64,000 nucleotides of DNA from JABFSM01 sp052389555 (GCA_052389555.1 JBQTHV010000015.1:1-64000); one strand, 5' to 3'; shown: positions 43,512 through 50,869, numbered from the stretch's first letter. Translations and numbers: made by a program. The notes: generated by a model not told the origin, from the sequence alone.

Positions 43512-44458
43512 ATCTCGGCAAGGACCTCGTTGGTCTCGAGTACTTGAGTGCCGACCAGATCCGCCTCATCCTGGATACCGCCGAGCCGTTCAAAGAGGTG
43601 AGCGAGCGGCCCATCAAAAAGGTCCCGGCGCTCCGCGGCAAGACCATCGTGAATCTGTTCTACGAGCCCTCGACCCGCACCCGGATCTCCTTCGAGTTCG
43701 CTGAGAAACGCCTGTCGGCGGACACGGTGAACGTGGCGACCGACGTTTCCTCCGTCTCCAAGGGCGAGAACCTGGTCGATACCGCGCGGAATCTCGAGGC
43801 GATGCGGATCGACATGGTGGTCATCCGCCATCCCTCGAGCGGCGCCGCGCAGTTCCTGGCGTCCCGGATTCGCTCCAACGTGATCAACGCGGGCGACGGC
43901 AAGCATGAGCATCCCACCCAAGGGCTGTTGGATCTCCTCACTCTGCGCGACCGATTCGGTCGGATCGAAGGGCTCAAGGTCGCGATTTGCGGGGACGTGA
44001 TGCACAGCCGGGTGGCCCGGAGCAACATCTGGGGCCTCCTCAAGCTCGGTGCCGAGGTGGCGGTGTGCGGCCCGGCGACCCTGATCCCGCGCGAGCTGGC
44101 CCAGCTCGGGGTGCAGATCCTTCCGCGCATCGAGGACGCGATCGGCTGGGCCGATGCGCTCAACGTGCTGCGGCTCCAGCTCGAGCGCATGGAAGCGGGT
44201 TATGTCCCGTCGCTGCGCGAATACAACCGCGTCTTCGGTGTCACGCGGGATCGGCTGGCCCGCGCCCCGAGGGACCTCGTCATCCTGCATCCAGGCCCGA
44301 TGAATCGCGGGGTCGAGATCGATAGTGACGTGGCGGACGGCCCCCACAGCGTCATCCTTCCCCAGGTCACCAATGGGGTCGCGGTGCGGATGGCGGTGCT
44401 CTACCTCCTCGCCGGCGGCGGCCCCGACTGGCGGGCGCCCGCCGGAGACGAGCGGTGA
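43508..44458 (+). CDS. pyrB: Aspartate carbamoyltransferase catalytic subunit
   Basis: 316 residues from GTG 43508. Carbamoyl-phosphate site NLFYEPSTRTRISFEFAEKRL, VIRHPSSGAAQF, and the HEHPTQGLLDLLTL / VAICGDVMHSRVARSN signatures; ILHPGPMNRGVEI near the end. First committed step of pyrimidine synthesis. No pyrI regulatory subunit is adjacent. Four-base overlaps with pyrR and pyrC. Confidence 0.97.
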   Translation: MNLGKDLVGLEYLSADQIRLILDTAEPFKEVSERPIKKVPALRGKTIVNLFYEPSTRTRISFEFAEKRLSADTVNVATDVSSVSKGENLVDTARNLEAMRIDMVVIRHPSSGAAQFLASRIRSNVINAGDGKHEHPTQGLLDLLTLRDRFGRIEGLKVAICGDVMHSRVARSNIWGLLKLGAEVAVCGPATLIPRELAQLGVQILPRIEDAIGWADALNVLRLQLERMEAGYVPSLREYNRVFGVTRDRLARAPRDLVILHPGPMNRGVEIDSDVADGPHSVILPQVTNGVAVRMAVLYLLAGGGPDWRAPAGDER

Positions 44459-45804
44459 ATCCCCTGCTGATCCGCGGGGGACGGGTCATCGACCCTTCGC
44501 GCGACTTCGATGCACCCGCCGACCTGCTCATCAAGGGCGGCCGGATCGAAGCAGTCGGCCGCAACCTCCCGCTCGAGCCGGGAACGGAAACGATCGACGC
44601 CTCGGGGAAAGTGGTCGCGCCGGGCCTGATCGATCTCCACGTCCATCTGCGCGAACCGGGGTTCGAGCACGCCGAAACGATCGCGAGCGGCGCCGCGGCC
44701 GCCGTGGCGGGCGGGTTCACCACCGTGTGCGCGATGCCTAACACGGACCCGGTGACCGACAGTCCGGCCTCGGTCGGCTTCGTGCTGCGCCAGGCGATTC
44801 GCGCCGGGCTCGCGCGCGTGTATCCCATCGGGGCGGTCTCCCTCGCTCAGAAAGGCGAGCAGCTGACCGAGTTCGGCGAGCTGGTCCAGGCGGGCGCCGT
44901 CGCGGTCAGTGACGACGGCAATCCGGTGCGCACCAGCCATCTCATGCGCACGGCACTCGAATACGCGAAGACCTTCGGTATCCCCGTGGCCGACCACTGC
45001 GAGGATCTCTCCCTCTCGCAAGGTGGATCCATGCACGAGGGGATCGTCTCGGTGCGGCTGGGCCTCAAGGGCATCCCCGCGGCGGCGGAGGAGATCATCG
45101 TGGCGCGAGACATTCTCCTGGCCGGGCTGACCGGAGGTCACGTTCACCTCTGCCACATTTCTACTCGAGGATCGGTCGGACTCATCCGCCGGGCCAAGGA
45201 GCAAGGCATCCCGGTCACTGCCGAGGCGACACCCCATCACTTCACCCTCACGCACGAGCGGTGTGATGGGTATGACACCAACGCCAAAATGAATCCGCCG
45301 CTTCGTGAGGCCGCCGACCGCGACGCGATTCGTGAAGGCCTCCGCGATGGAACCATCGACTGCATCGCGACCGACCACGCGCCGCACCACTACGACGCCA
45401 AAGAGCGGGAGTTCGACGAGGCCCCGAACGGCATCATTGGGCTCGAGACTGCCCTTGGCCTGGGAATTCGAGAGCTGGTGGAGCCCGGCCACCTGTCCTT
45501 GCCCGAGCTGATTGGCCGCATGAGCACGATTCCGGCCCGGGTCTTTCAGCTCGGCGGGGGCACCCTGGCCATCGGTGCGCCCGCGGACGTGGTGGTTTTT
45601 GATCCAAGCCGGCGGTGGGTGTTCCGCAAGGAAGCGCTCCGATCCCTGAGCGCTAACTCCCCCTTTCTGGGGGAGACCATGGTGGGACAGGTGGACCTGA
45701 CGCTGGTGGGCGGGAGGATTGTGTTCGACATCCGGGCCGTCAGGTTAGTGGCACCAATATACTTGACACACCACGGCCCTGATGGTATCTTGGGGTATGC
45801 TTAA
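44455..45804 (+). CDS. pyrC: Dihydroorotase with a C-terminus rewritten by transposon insertion
   Basis: 449 residues. Class I dihydroorotase: metal-binding HVHLREPGFEHAETIASG, the MPNTDP motif, and IATDHAPHHYDAKEREFDEAPNGIIGLETAL. The first 431 residues are chromosomal. After Leu431 the reading frame crosses into the IS1595-family element, so the last 18 residues (VAPIYLTHHGPDGILGYA) come from its left end. Removing the element and one target copy restores a frame ending VDGLDLNRFRAGR and a stop, 444 residues in all. The catalytic core is untouched, so activity is probably retained. Confidence 0.93.
   Translation: MNPLLIRGGRVIDPSRDFDAPADLLIKGGRIEAVGRNLPLEPGTETIDASGKVVAPGLIDLHVHLREPGFEHAETIASGAAAAVAGGFTTVCAMPNTDPVTDSPASVGFVLRQAIRAGLARVYPIGAVSLAQKGEQLTEFGELVQAGAVAVSDDGNPVRTSHLMRTALEYAKTFGIPVADHCEDLSLSQGGSMHEGIVSVRLGLKGIPAAAEEIIVARDILLAGLTGGHVHLCHISTRGSVGLIRRAKEQGIPVTAEATPHHFTLTHERCDGYDTNAKMNPPLREAADRDAIREGLRDGTIDCIATDHAPHHYDAKEREFDEAPNGIIGLETALGLGIRELVEPGHLSLPELIGRMSTIPARVFQLGGGTLAIGAPADVVVFDPSRRWVFRKEALRSLSANSPFLGETMVGQVDLTLVGGRIVFDIRAVRLVAPIYLTHHGPDGILGYA
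45742..45749. repeat. Left target-site duplication of the IS element
   Basis: AGGTTAGT, identical to 48134-48141. It directly abuts the first base (GGCACC) of the element. Eight-base duplications are characteristic of the IS1595 family. Confidence 0.9.
45763..45791 (+). promoter_or_regulatory. Promoter in the left IS end driving the transposase
   Basis: TTGACA at 45763-45768, a 17-base spacer and TATCTT at 45786-45791. The predicted start of transcription falls on or next to the transposase ATG (45797), which suggests a leaderless mRNA. The -35 lies inside the terminal inverted repeat. Confidence 0.6.
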
Positions 45805-46771
45805 GTTTCCTCATACTCCCGTCACCCTGGCCGACGCCATTACTTACTTCGCGGACCAGGACAACGCGCTCCGGTTTCTGGCCGAATTGCGCTGGCCAGA
45901 CGGCGTGAAATGCCCCCATTGCGGGGCCGATGATCCCGGCTTCCTGGCCTCCCGACGCATCTGGAAGTGCCGGGCGAAGGAATGCCGGAAACAGTTCTCC
46001 ATCAAAGTGGGGACGATCTTCGAGGATTCCCCGCTCGGGCTCGACAAGTGGCTCCCGGCCCTCTGGCTGCTCGCCAACAGCAAGAACGGCATTTCGAGTT
46101 ACGAGCTGGCCCGCGCCCTCGACGTGACCCAAAAGACTGCGTGGTTCATGCTCGGGCGCATCCGGGCGGCGATGGCGACCCGGACCTTTGCGCGATTCGA
46201 GGGCGAGATTGAGATGGACGAGGCATTCTTCGGCGGGCTTTACAAGAACATGCACCAGTCGAAGCGGAAGCGGCTCGGCTCCGGGCAGGGTCAGCGGAAC
46301 AAGATCGGTGTCTTGGGCGTTCTCCAGCGGCCCAAGACTCGGAGCCATGTGAGCCAATTCCAGGGCTCGGTGATCGGCCCCGACCGGGAGATGAAGCATC
46401 TCGGGCTCCGGGTGCGCTCGCTGGTGCAGGAAGGGAGCCGCCTCTATACCGACGAGGACAAACACTACCAACTGCTCCAGCAGCGCTACATCCGAGAGAT
46501 CATCAATCACGCTCGGGAGTACGTCCGCGGGAAGGTCCACACCAATGGCGTTGAGAACTTCTGGAGCCTGTTGAAGCGCACCATTAAAGGCACCTACGTG
46601 AGCGTGGACCCGTTCCATTTCTTCCGCTACCTCGATGAGCAGGTGTTCCGGTTCAATAACCGGCGAGCCAGCGACGGAGACCGCTTCGTGGCGATGGTAG
46701 ATTCCCTGCTCGGCACTCGGCTGACCTGGAAGGGACTCACCGGCAAGGACATGAGTCCGGCTACGACGTGA
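45797..46771 (+). CDS. ISXO2-like (IS1595-family) transposase
   Basis: 324 residues from ATG 45797; an in-frame ATG 15 bases upstream would lie over the -10 element. The N-terminal zinc ribbon is CPHCGADDPGF with CRAKECRKQFS, followed by a helix-turn-helix-like region (ISSYELARALDVTQKTAWFMLGRIRAAM). The DDE-type catalytic region has EMDEAFFGG, LYTDEDKHY and HTNGVENFWSLLKRTIKGTY, the N/E pattern typical of the family. The frame appears intact. Confidence 0.93.
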   Translation: MLKFPHTPVTLADAITYFADQDNALRFLAELRWPDGVKCPHCGADDPGFLASRRIWKCRAKECRKQFSIKVGTIFEDSPLGLDKWLPALWLLANSKNGISSYELARALDVTQKTAWFMLGRIRAAMATRTFARFEGEIEMDEAFFGGLYKNMHQSKRKRLGSGQGQRNKIGVLGVLQRPKTRSHVSQFQGSVIGPDREMKHLGLRVRSLVQEGSRLYTDEDKHYQLLQQRYIREIINHAREYVRGKVHTNGVENFWSLLKRTIKGTYVSVDPFHFFRYLDEQVFRFNNRRASDGDRFVAMVDSLLGTRLTWKGLTGKDMSPATT

Positions 46772-46822
46772 CGCGGCCCGCAAGCCTCAACTGAGACGGG
46801 GGCCACGACGAAAGAGGAAGCC

Positions 46823-46969
46823 ATGAAACCGACTCACAAGGCTCCGGCGGAAACGCCGGGGCCGTCGGCCTTTGAGCGGATGCGAGAACTGACGCGACGG
46901 ATCATCAATGTCCCGAAGTCTGAGATTCCTCCCAAACCAAAAGCCAAACAAAAGAGGCGACGAGCCTAG
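46823..46969 (+). CDS. 48-residue accessory ORF of the IS element
   Basis: ATG 46823 follows AAGAGGAAG at good spacing. The product is MKPTHKAPAETPGPSAFERMRELTRRIINVPKSEI followed by a Lys/Arg-rich tail. The central FERMRELTRRIINVPKSEI resembles small helical proteins often seen in bacterial mobile or toxin-antitoxin contexts, but I cannot assign a family. Its TAG and the TAG of the opposite-strand RelA/SpoT gene share the palindrome CTAG. It was too short for routine calling. It could be an antitoxin, a transposition helper or a chance frame; the ribosome-binding site favours a real gene. Confidence 0.6.
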   Translation: MKPTHKAPAETPGPSAFERMRELTRRIINVPKSEIPPKPKAKQKRRRA

Positions 46970-48096
46970 GCAAGAGCCTCCCGCAATTCGGCCATAAAGG
47001 CGGTCGTATCAGCGTAGAAACTCGGGTAAGCCTGCCTTAGAGCGCGTATTGAGGCCACCGATACCAATACGGCGTGTCTTTGCGGATCGCGGATGATCTG
47101 CTTTTCAATCTCGGCATAATCAGTCTCCGCCTTCTGTTGCGCGTCCAATGTGTACTGATGCCAGAACAATTCGCCCTTCGCAATATCAAGCGTTAGCAGG
47201 AAGGTGCGGGCCCCTGAAATCTTCTCGGGCCGCGATTCAGTAACGATCATGCTCCAGGCAGAGAATCGCTTCTCAACCTGCAAGGCCCCCGCAATCTGAC
47301 GTAGCTCTTTCTTAATAGCCGTCACCCGCAGGGGAAGGCCTGGCGGAACTGGTCGCCGCTCTTTGAGGGCGAACACTCCGCCCATCAATAAGAAAAAACG
47401 CTTCCACGGCTCTTCCCCCACGCTCGATTTCAACGCCTGAGTAGTGAATAGATCCACCGTCTCAACTGCCGTTGCCCATTCGTGCTGGAGGCGAGATCGA
47501 AGCTGCACTTCAACTCTCAAGCCGTGGAACTTGTCGTATTTCGCGTATTGGGTATGATATTTGGAGACTAGGTGGATTCCTCGGTATCCGTCAGCTTTGG
47601 GATTCTTGATGTAATCGTATCTTTCAATCAACTCCGATTGGTGCTTCTGGCGACGTTCGGAAGCCCGACGATAGGCTTCATCTAGACGTTCGACCATTTG
47701 ATTGGTTCGGAGAACGGCTCGGCAACCACCAATATCCTGCATCTGGGCAAGTTTCATCCTGCGAAAACGTCGCAGTTTTGTTAGTATGGCGATCATCCTC
47801 TTGAGCCGTTGGGAAATGAGAGCTTCCCTGTCAACCTTCCTCGCACGGTCCATCAATGTGATGCGAGCTGAAAGCAGCGGCCAACTATGGGATGAGCGCC
47901 AATTGCTGATGATCTTGAATGCCTCATCTGTCTTGCCTAGGAACTGGTGGAACTCATCTTTGCTATCAAAACCTGGGGGACGACTCTCCAGCTCGTGAGC
48001 CAAGTAATCGCCCGCTGCGTCAACCTTGGTACGGGAGAATTGCGGAGTGACCCAAGCCACCTCAGACAGCCTCGGACGAGGGGGAGCGATCAACAT
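46966..48096 (-). CDS. RelA/SpoT-domain nucleotide pyrophosphotransferase, transposon cargo
   Basis: 376 residues. The SYNTH domain (about residues 85-225) shows the (p)ppGpp-synthetase motifs: MQDIGGCRAVL, YDYIKNPKADGYRGIHLVSKY and VEVQLRSRLQHEWATAVETVDL. The C-terminal 150 residues are a separate alpha/beta region ending LRQAYPSFYADTTAFMAEL, seen in long stand-alone RelA/SpoT-domain proteins. There are no HD, TGS or ACT domains. The length is close to fused toxin-antitoxin alarmone synthetases such as CapRel, but no CapRel-type zinc-finger antitoxin motif was recognised. GC content is lower than in flanking genes. The ATG overlaps a predicted -10, so GTG 48060 is an alternative start. Confidence 0.85.
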   Translation of the reverse strand: MLIAPPRPRLSEVAWVTPQFSRTKVDAAGDYLAHELESRPPGFDSKDEFHQFLGKTDEAFKIISNWRSSHSWPLLSARITLMDRARKVDREALISQRLKRMIAILTKLRRFRRMKLAQMQDIGGCRAVLRTNQMVERLDEAYRRASERRQKHQSELIERYDYIKNPKADGYRGIHLVSKYHTQYAKYDKFHGLRVEVQLRSRLQHEWATAVETVDLFTTQALKSSVGEEPWKRFFLLMGGVFALKERRPVPPGLPLRVTAIKKELRQIAGALQVEKRFSAWSMIVTESRPEKISGARTFLLTLDIAKGELFWHQYTLDAQQKAETDYAEIEKQIIRDPQRHAVLVSVASIRALRQAYPSFYADTTAFMAELREALA

Positions 48097-48120
48097 AACC
48101 CCTCAGCCCTGGTGTGTCTA
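48092..48120 (-). promoter_or_regulatory. Promoter-like sequence in the right IS end
   Basis: On the minus strand TAGACA (48120-48115), a 17-base spacer and TATGTT (48097-48092), at the same place in the inverted repeat as the transposase promoter on the left. The -10 overlaps the annotated ATG of the RelA/SpoT gene, so if used it would require a downstream start. Confidence 0.4.
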
Positions 48121-48133
48121 GTAAGTTGGTGCC

Positions 48134-48141
48134 AGGTTAGT
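48134..48141. repeat. Right target-site duplication of the IS element
   Basis: AGGTTAGT, identical to 45742-45749. The sequence that follows continues the ancestral pyrC frame to a TAG. Confidence 0.9.
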
Positions 48142-48236
48142 TGACGGCTTGGATCTGAACAGGTTTCGCGCAGGCCGATAGGCATTAGATTGAATTGACT
48201 TAGCCCGCCCAGCCGGCTGCTCCCAGAGGGAAGGCA

Positions 48237-49172
48237 ATGAAGGACTCGAAGTCACACGACTTGTCCGACATCGAGAGTTTGCTGGCCGGCCGCCAGCAGT
48301 TGACCGAGTGGCTCGAGCGCCTGGAGGAGGCTGGGTCGCGAGCGCCCGAATCGGTGCGTACCAAGGTACGGGCCGACTACCAGGGACGTCTGGCCCAGGT
48401 GGTGAACCAGCTCGGCGCTCATCGGGACGTGATCAACACGACCCTCGAGGGGCTGCGAGCGCAATCTCAAGAAACCAACCAGCTTCGGCGGGAGCAGCTC
48501 GAAGTCCGGGCTGAAGCAGAGCTTCGCCACGCAGTCGGCGAATACAGCGACGATCAGTGGCAACTGATTGATCTGGAGACGACCGGGCGAATCAATGGCC
48601 TGGAGCACGAGCTGGAGAAGCTCGCCGAGGAAATCCGGCGGCTCGCTGAAGTTTATGCGCTGATCGCGCCGCCGCAGCCGGAGCAGCGCCCCGCTGCCTC
48701 CGTCGAGCGCCGGACGCCGAGCGGCGACTTACCGAGCGCGGAGCGCCGAGCGCCGAGTGTCGAGCCGCGAGTCTCCGAACCCGAGTCGCCGCCGGTCCCC
48801 ACCGGTCCCCGACTGGTGAGCGACGATGGGCTGACTCCGGCTCCGCGTCCCGAGGCGCCACGATTTGTGCCTCGTGGGGCTGTCCCGGCAGCTCGGGAGC
48901 CCGCTCAGCCACGCGCCCCGCGAGTTACCCCGATGCCGGCGCCTGCCAGTCAGGGCGCCGACGACGAGCTCGCGTTTCTGCGCTCGGTGAATGTCGAAAT
49001 CGAAGCGTCCCCTCACCCGGCCGCCACGAATCAGGAGGGGAGCGGGCAGGAAACGGAAGTGCGGAAGGGCCCCACGGCCGCCAAGACCCTGAAGTGCGGC
49101 GAGTGCGGTTCGCTCAACCGGCCGACCGAATGGTACTGCGAGCGGTGTGGGGCGGAGCTGGCCGCGGTCTGA
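48237..49172 (+). CDS. Coiled-coil protein with C-terminal zinc ribbon
   Basis: 311 residues, start preceded by GAGGGAAGG. Residues 10-140 are heptad-patterned and predicted coiled coil. Residues 140-265 are Pro/Ala/Glu/Arg-rich and disordered; part of this (VERRTPSGDLPSAERRAPSVEPRV) is encoded by a seven-base array at 48703-48790. The end is a Cys4 zinc ribbon CGECGSLNRPTEWYCERCGAEL. No enzymatic role is visible; it is probably a scaffold or nucleic-acid or protein binder. Before the IS insertion it followed pyrC by about 50 bases. Confidence 0.75.
   Translation: MKDSKSHDLSDIESLLAGRQQLTEWLERLEEAGSRAPESVRTKVRADYQGRLAQVVNQLGAHRDVINTTLEGLRAQSQETNQLRREQLEVRAEAELRHAVGEYSDDQWQLIDLETTGRINGLEHELEKLAEEIRRLAEVYALIAPPQPEQRPAASVERRTPSGDLPSAERRAPSVEPRVSEPESPPVPTGPRLVSDDGLTPAPRPEAPRFVPRGAVPAAREPAQPRAPRVTPMPAPASQGADDELAFLRSVNVEIEASPHPAATNQEGSGQETEVRKGPTAAKTLKCGECGSLNRPTEWYCERCGAELAAV
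48703..48790. repeat. Heptamer array, family H, inside the zinc-ribbon gene
   Basis: Degenerate seven-base units around GAGCGCC (GGACGCC, GAGCGGC, GAGTGTC, GAGCCGC, GAGTCTC) in frame within the disordered linker of the coiled-coil protein. Confidence 0.65.
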
Positions 49173-49180
49173 CTTGAAGG

Positions 49181-49224
49181 GGAGGTAGTAAGCAGGAGGT
49201 AGTAAGCAGGAGGTAGTGAGCAGG
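49181..49224. repeat. Heptamer-pair array, family D, left arm
   Basis: GGAGGTA alternates with GTAAGCA (14-base period) three times, followed by GGGACCTCGA. It begins six bases after the zinc-ribbon gene stop. A nearly identical copy in inverted orientation lies at 49691-49727; the IVP gene is between them. Confidence 0.85.
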
Positions 49225-49314
49225 GACCTCGACTGCGATGATCTGGACCAGCTAGAGGGTTCTTTGCGTTAGAACGGTTACTCATCCGCCCTGGCCGCGC
49301 AGTAGCTTGGCTGC

Positions 49315-49682
49315 ATGGCCACCCTGATTCGAACCTACCAAGATTTAATCGTCTGGCAAAAATCGATGGATCTTGCCCTGATAGTGCTCAGGTTGGCTGC
49401 ACGCTTGAAGGGTGCGCGCTCTTATGTGCTTGCTGATCAGCTCGAGCGCTCGGCCATCTCCATCCCTTCAAATCTGGCGGAAGGTCATGGACGAAGATCT
49501 CGTGCCGAGTTTCGGCGATATGTCGCCGTTGCGAATGCTTCCCTGCGGGAGTTGGAAACCCAGCTGAGCTCCTGAGGCGGTACTGCCCGCGGGTGGCCCA
49601 AAGAGTCAGTCGGATTCTCGTGGGCACTGATGAGATAGGACGGATGCTCAATACCCTGCATCACCGCCTGGGGACTTCATAA
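49315..49682 (+). pseudogene. Frameshifted four-helix-bundle (IVP, 23S rRNA intervening-sequence type) protein
   Basis: The frame from ATG 49315 reads TYQDLIVWQKSMDLALIVLRLA, ERSAISIPSNLAEGHGRRSRAEFRRYVAVANASLRELETQL and then meets a TGA at 49573. These are the hallmarks of the four-helix-bundle IVP family. The missing fourth helix is in the next frame (ELLRRYCPRVAQRVSRIL, then GTDEIGRMLNTLHHRLGTS) and ends at TAA 49680-49682. One base appears to be lost near 49563. The gene is flanked by inverted family D repeat arms. Confidence 0.8.
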
Positions 49683-49690
49683 CGCCCTCG

Positions 49691-49727
49691 AAGTCCCTTC
49701 TCACTACCTCCTGCTTACTAACTCCTA
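49691..49727. repeat. Heptamer-pair array, family D, right arm
   Basis: Complementary copy of the 49181-49224 array (TCACTACCTCC, TGCTTACTAACTCC, with AAGTCCC). In reverse complement it aligns with the left arm over about 27 bases with two mismatches. It lies between the IVP pseudogene and the 3' end of rpsT. Confidence 0.85.
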
Positions 49728-49731
49728 GTCG

Positions 49732-49980
49732 CTAGCCCCCACGCTTCCGCGAGATCCGACTCTTGAGACGCGCCGCCGTGTTAGGGTGGATCAACCGTTT
49801 CCGAGCGGCGCGGTCGAGCAGGCTTCCGAGTCCGCGCAGGGCGGCCCCCTGCTCCCGGGCGCCGACCGAGGCGCGAGCCTTCTTCAGGGCGGTGCGCAGC
49901 GCGCTCCGCTGACTCTTGTTTCGCGCCGTACGCGCCCGGGTCTGGCGCATCGCCTTTTTCGCAGATTTCGTCCTCGGCAC
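49732..49980 (-). CDS. rpsT: 30S ribosomal protein S20
   Basis: 82 residues. MPRTKSAKKAMRQTRARTARNKSQRSALRTALKKAR and LDRAARKRLIHPNTAARLKSRISRK are characteristic of S20, which binds the 5' domain of 16S rRNA. Normal length and strongly basic. It is a single-gene unit between repeat arrays. Confidence 0.95.
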   Translation of the reverse strand: MPRTKSAKKAMRQTRARTARNKSQRSALRTALKKARASVGAREQGAALRGLGSLLDRAARKRLIHPNTAARLKSRISRKRGG

Positions 49981-50000
49981 TTGGCAGCCTTTCGGTTGGG

Positions 50001-50090
50001 AGCTAACAGCTATCAGCTATCAGCTATCAGTCGTCAGTCATCAGTTCTACTGCCAAGCTGATAGCTGATAGCTCATAGCTGATAGCTACT
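50001..50090. repeat. Heptamer array, family B, two inverted arms
   Basis: AGCTAAC and AGCTATC units, then TCAGTCG-type variants, then after a short core AGCTGAT and AGCTCAT units in the complementary sense. It fills the divergent gap between rpsT and the M50 protease gene. Confidence 0.87.
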
Positions 50091-50121
50091 AACGGCGGCT
50101 AAGTTTAGTCACCGCAATACG

Positions 50122-50151
50122 TTGACGCAAGGGAACCGGCCCCCTTAAACT
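50122..50151 (+). promoter_or_regulatory. Candidate promoter of the M50-scpAB unit
   Basis: TTGACG at 50122-50127, an 18-base spacer and TAAACT at 50146-50151. Transcription would begin near 50158, 20 to 50 bases before the possible starts of the protease gene. Confidence 0.45.
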
Positions 50152-50206
50152 TGAGTCTCTCCCCACTCGGGATCCCGACCTGACCGACTTCATTCTCGCC
50201 CTCCCG

Positions 50207-50869
50207 GTGCTGGTCTTTTCCCTGGTGGCCCATGAATACGCCCACGGGTATGCCGCCCTCCGACAAGGCGACGATACCGCCCTTCAGCAGGGACGCCTCA
50301 ACCTTAACCCGCTGGTCCACATCGATCCCTGGCTTACCCTCATCATGCCCGCACTCCTGTGGTTCGCGAGCAAGGGAGCCTTCACGTTCGGTGGGGCGCG
50401 TCCGGTCCAGGTTCGTCCCGACAAGTATCGCCACTACGTGCGCGGTGACATCATTGTCTCGTCCGCCGGCGTCATCACGAACCTGGTCCTCAGCCTCATC
50501 GCCGCGGGGCTGTTTGTCCTCCTCGGCCTGGTCGCTCGCGGTGCACCCAGCCTCGACTCCGCGATCGGGAGCGCTCAGCGGATGCTGACCTGGGCGGTCT
50601 GGCTCAATCTGATGCTGGCGTCGTTCAACATTCTTCCGATTCCCCCGCTCGATGGCTCCCACATCTTCAACCACCTGCTTCCCCGGAGCTTGCAGCGCCG
50701 GTACCAGAGCTTCCAGCGGCTCGGTTTCCTCCCCTTGCTCGCCCTGATGCTCCTGGTGCCGGGCGCCATCCGCTGGCTGCTGAGCCCGGCCATCCTCGGG
50801 ATGCGGTTCTTTGTCCGGTGGGCCGCCCCCTACGCGGCGGGGCCTCACTGGAACATCTTTCCGTCATGA
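50207..50869 (+). CDS. Site-2-protease family (M50) zinc metalloprotease
   Basis: 220 residues from GTG 50207. Zinc-binding HEYAHG (HExxH) lies in the first helix and NILPIPPLDGSHIF (NxxPxxxLDG) supplies the third ligand. Several transmembrane helices are present, and no PDZ domain. The frame is open for nine more hydrophobic residues upstream (LTDFILALP) but only a CTG (50180) is available there, so the true start is uncertain. Such rhomboid-sized S2P proteins often cleave within the membrane; the substrate is unknown. Its stop overlaps the scpA ATG. Confidence 0.88.
   Translation: MLVFSLVAHEYAHGYAALRQGDDTALQQGRLNLNPLVHIDPWLTLIMPALLWFASKGAFTFGGARPVQVRPDKYRHYVRGDIIVSSAGVITNLVLSLIAAGLFVLLGLVARGAPSLDSAIGSAQRMLTWAVWLNLMLASFNILPIPPLDGSHIFNHLLPRSLQRRYQSFQRLGFLPLLALMLLVPGAIRWLLSPAILGMRFFVRWAAPYAAGPHWNIFPS

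Larger units (their letters stand above)
45750..48133. mobile_element. IS1595-family transposon with a RelA/SpoT-domain cargo gene
   Basis: 2384 bp bounded by imperfect 24-base terminal inverted repeats (45750-45773 and 48110-48133; 21 of 24 match, both starting GGCACCAA) and by the perfect 8-bp duplication AGGTTAGT. It holds an ISXO2-like transposase (plus), a 48-residue ORF (plus) and a RelA/SpoT-domain gene (minus), the last two ending tail to tail. The cargo is visibly less GC-rich than the chromosome. The element looks intact and recently inserted: duplication perfect, frames unbroken. Confidence 0.92.

Noticed and set aside
45782..45796. Upstream ATG (45782) as the transposase start
   Set aside because: It overlaps the predicted -10 element of the transposase promoter; MLKFPHTP from 45797 is the better start.
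48142..49172. Zinc-ribbon gene as part of the transposon
   Set aside because: It lies outside the right inverted repeat and target duplication, and its base composition matches the chromosome.
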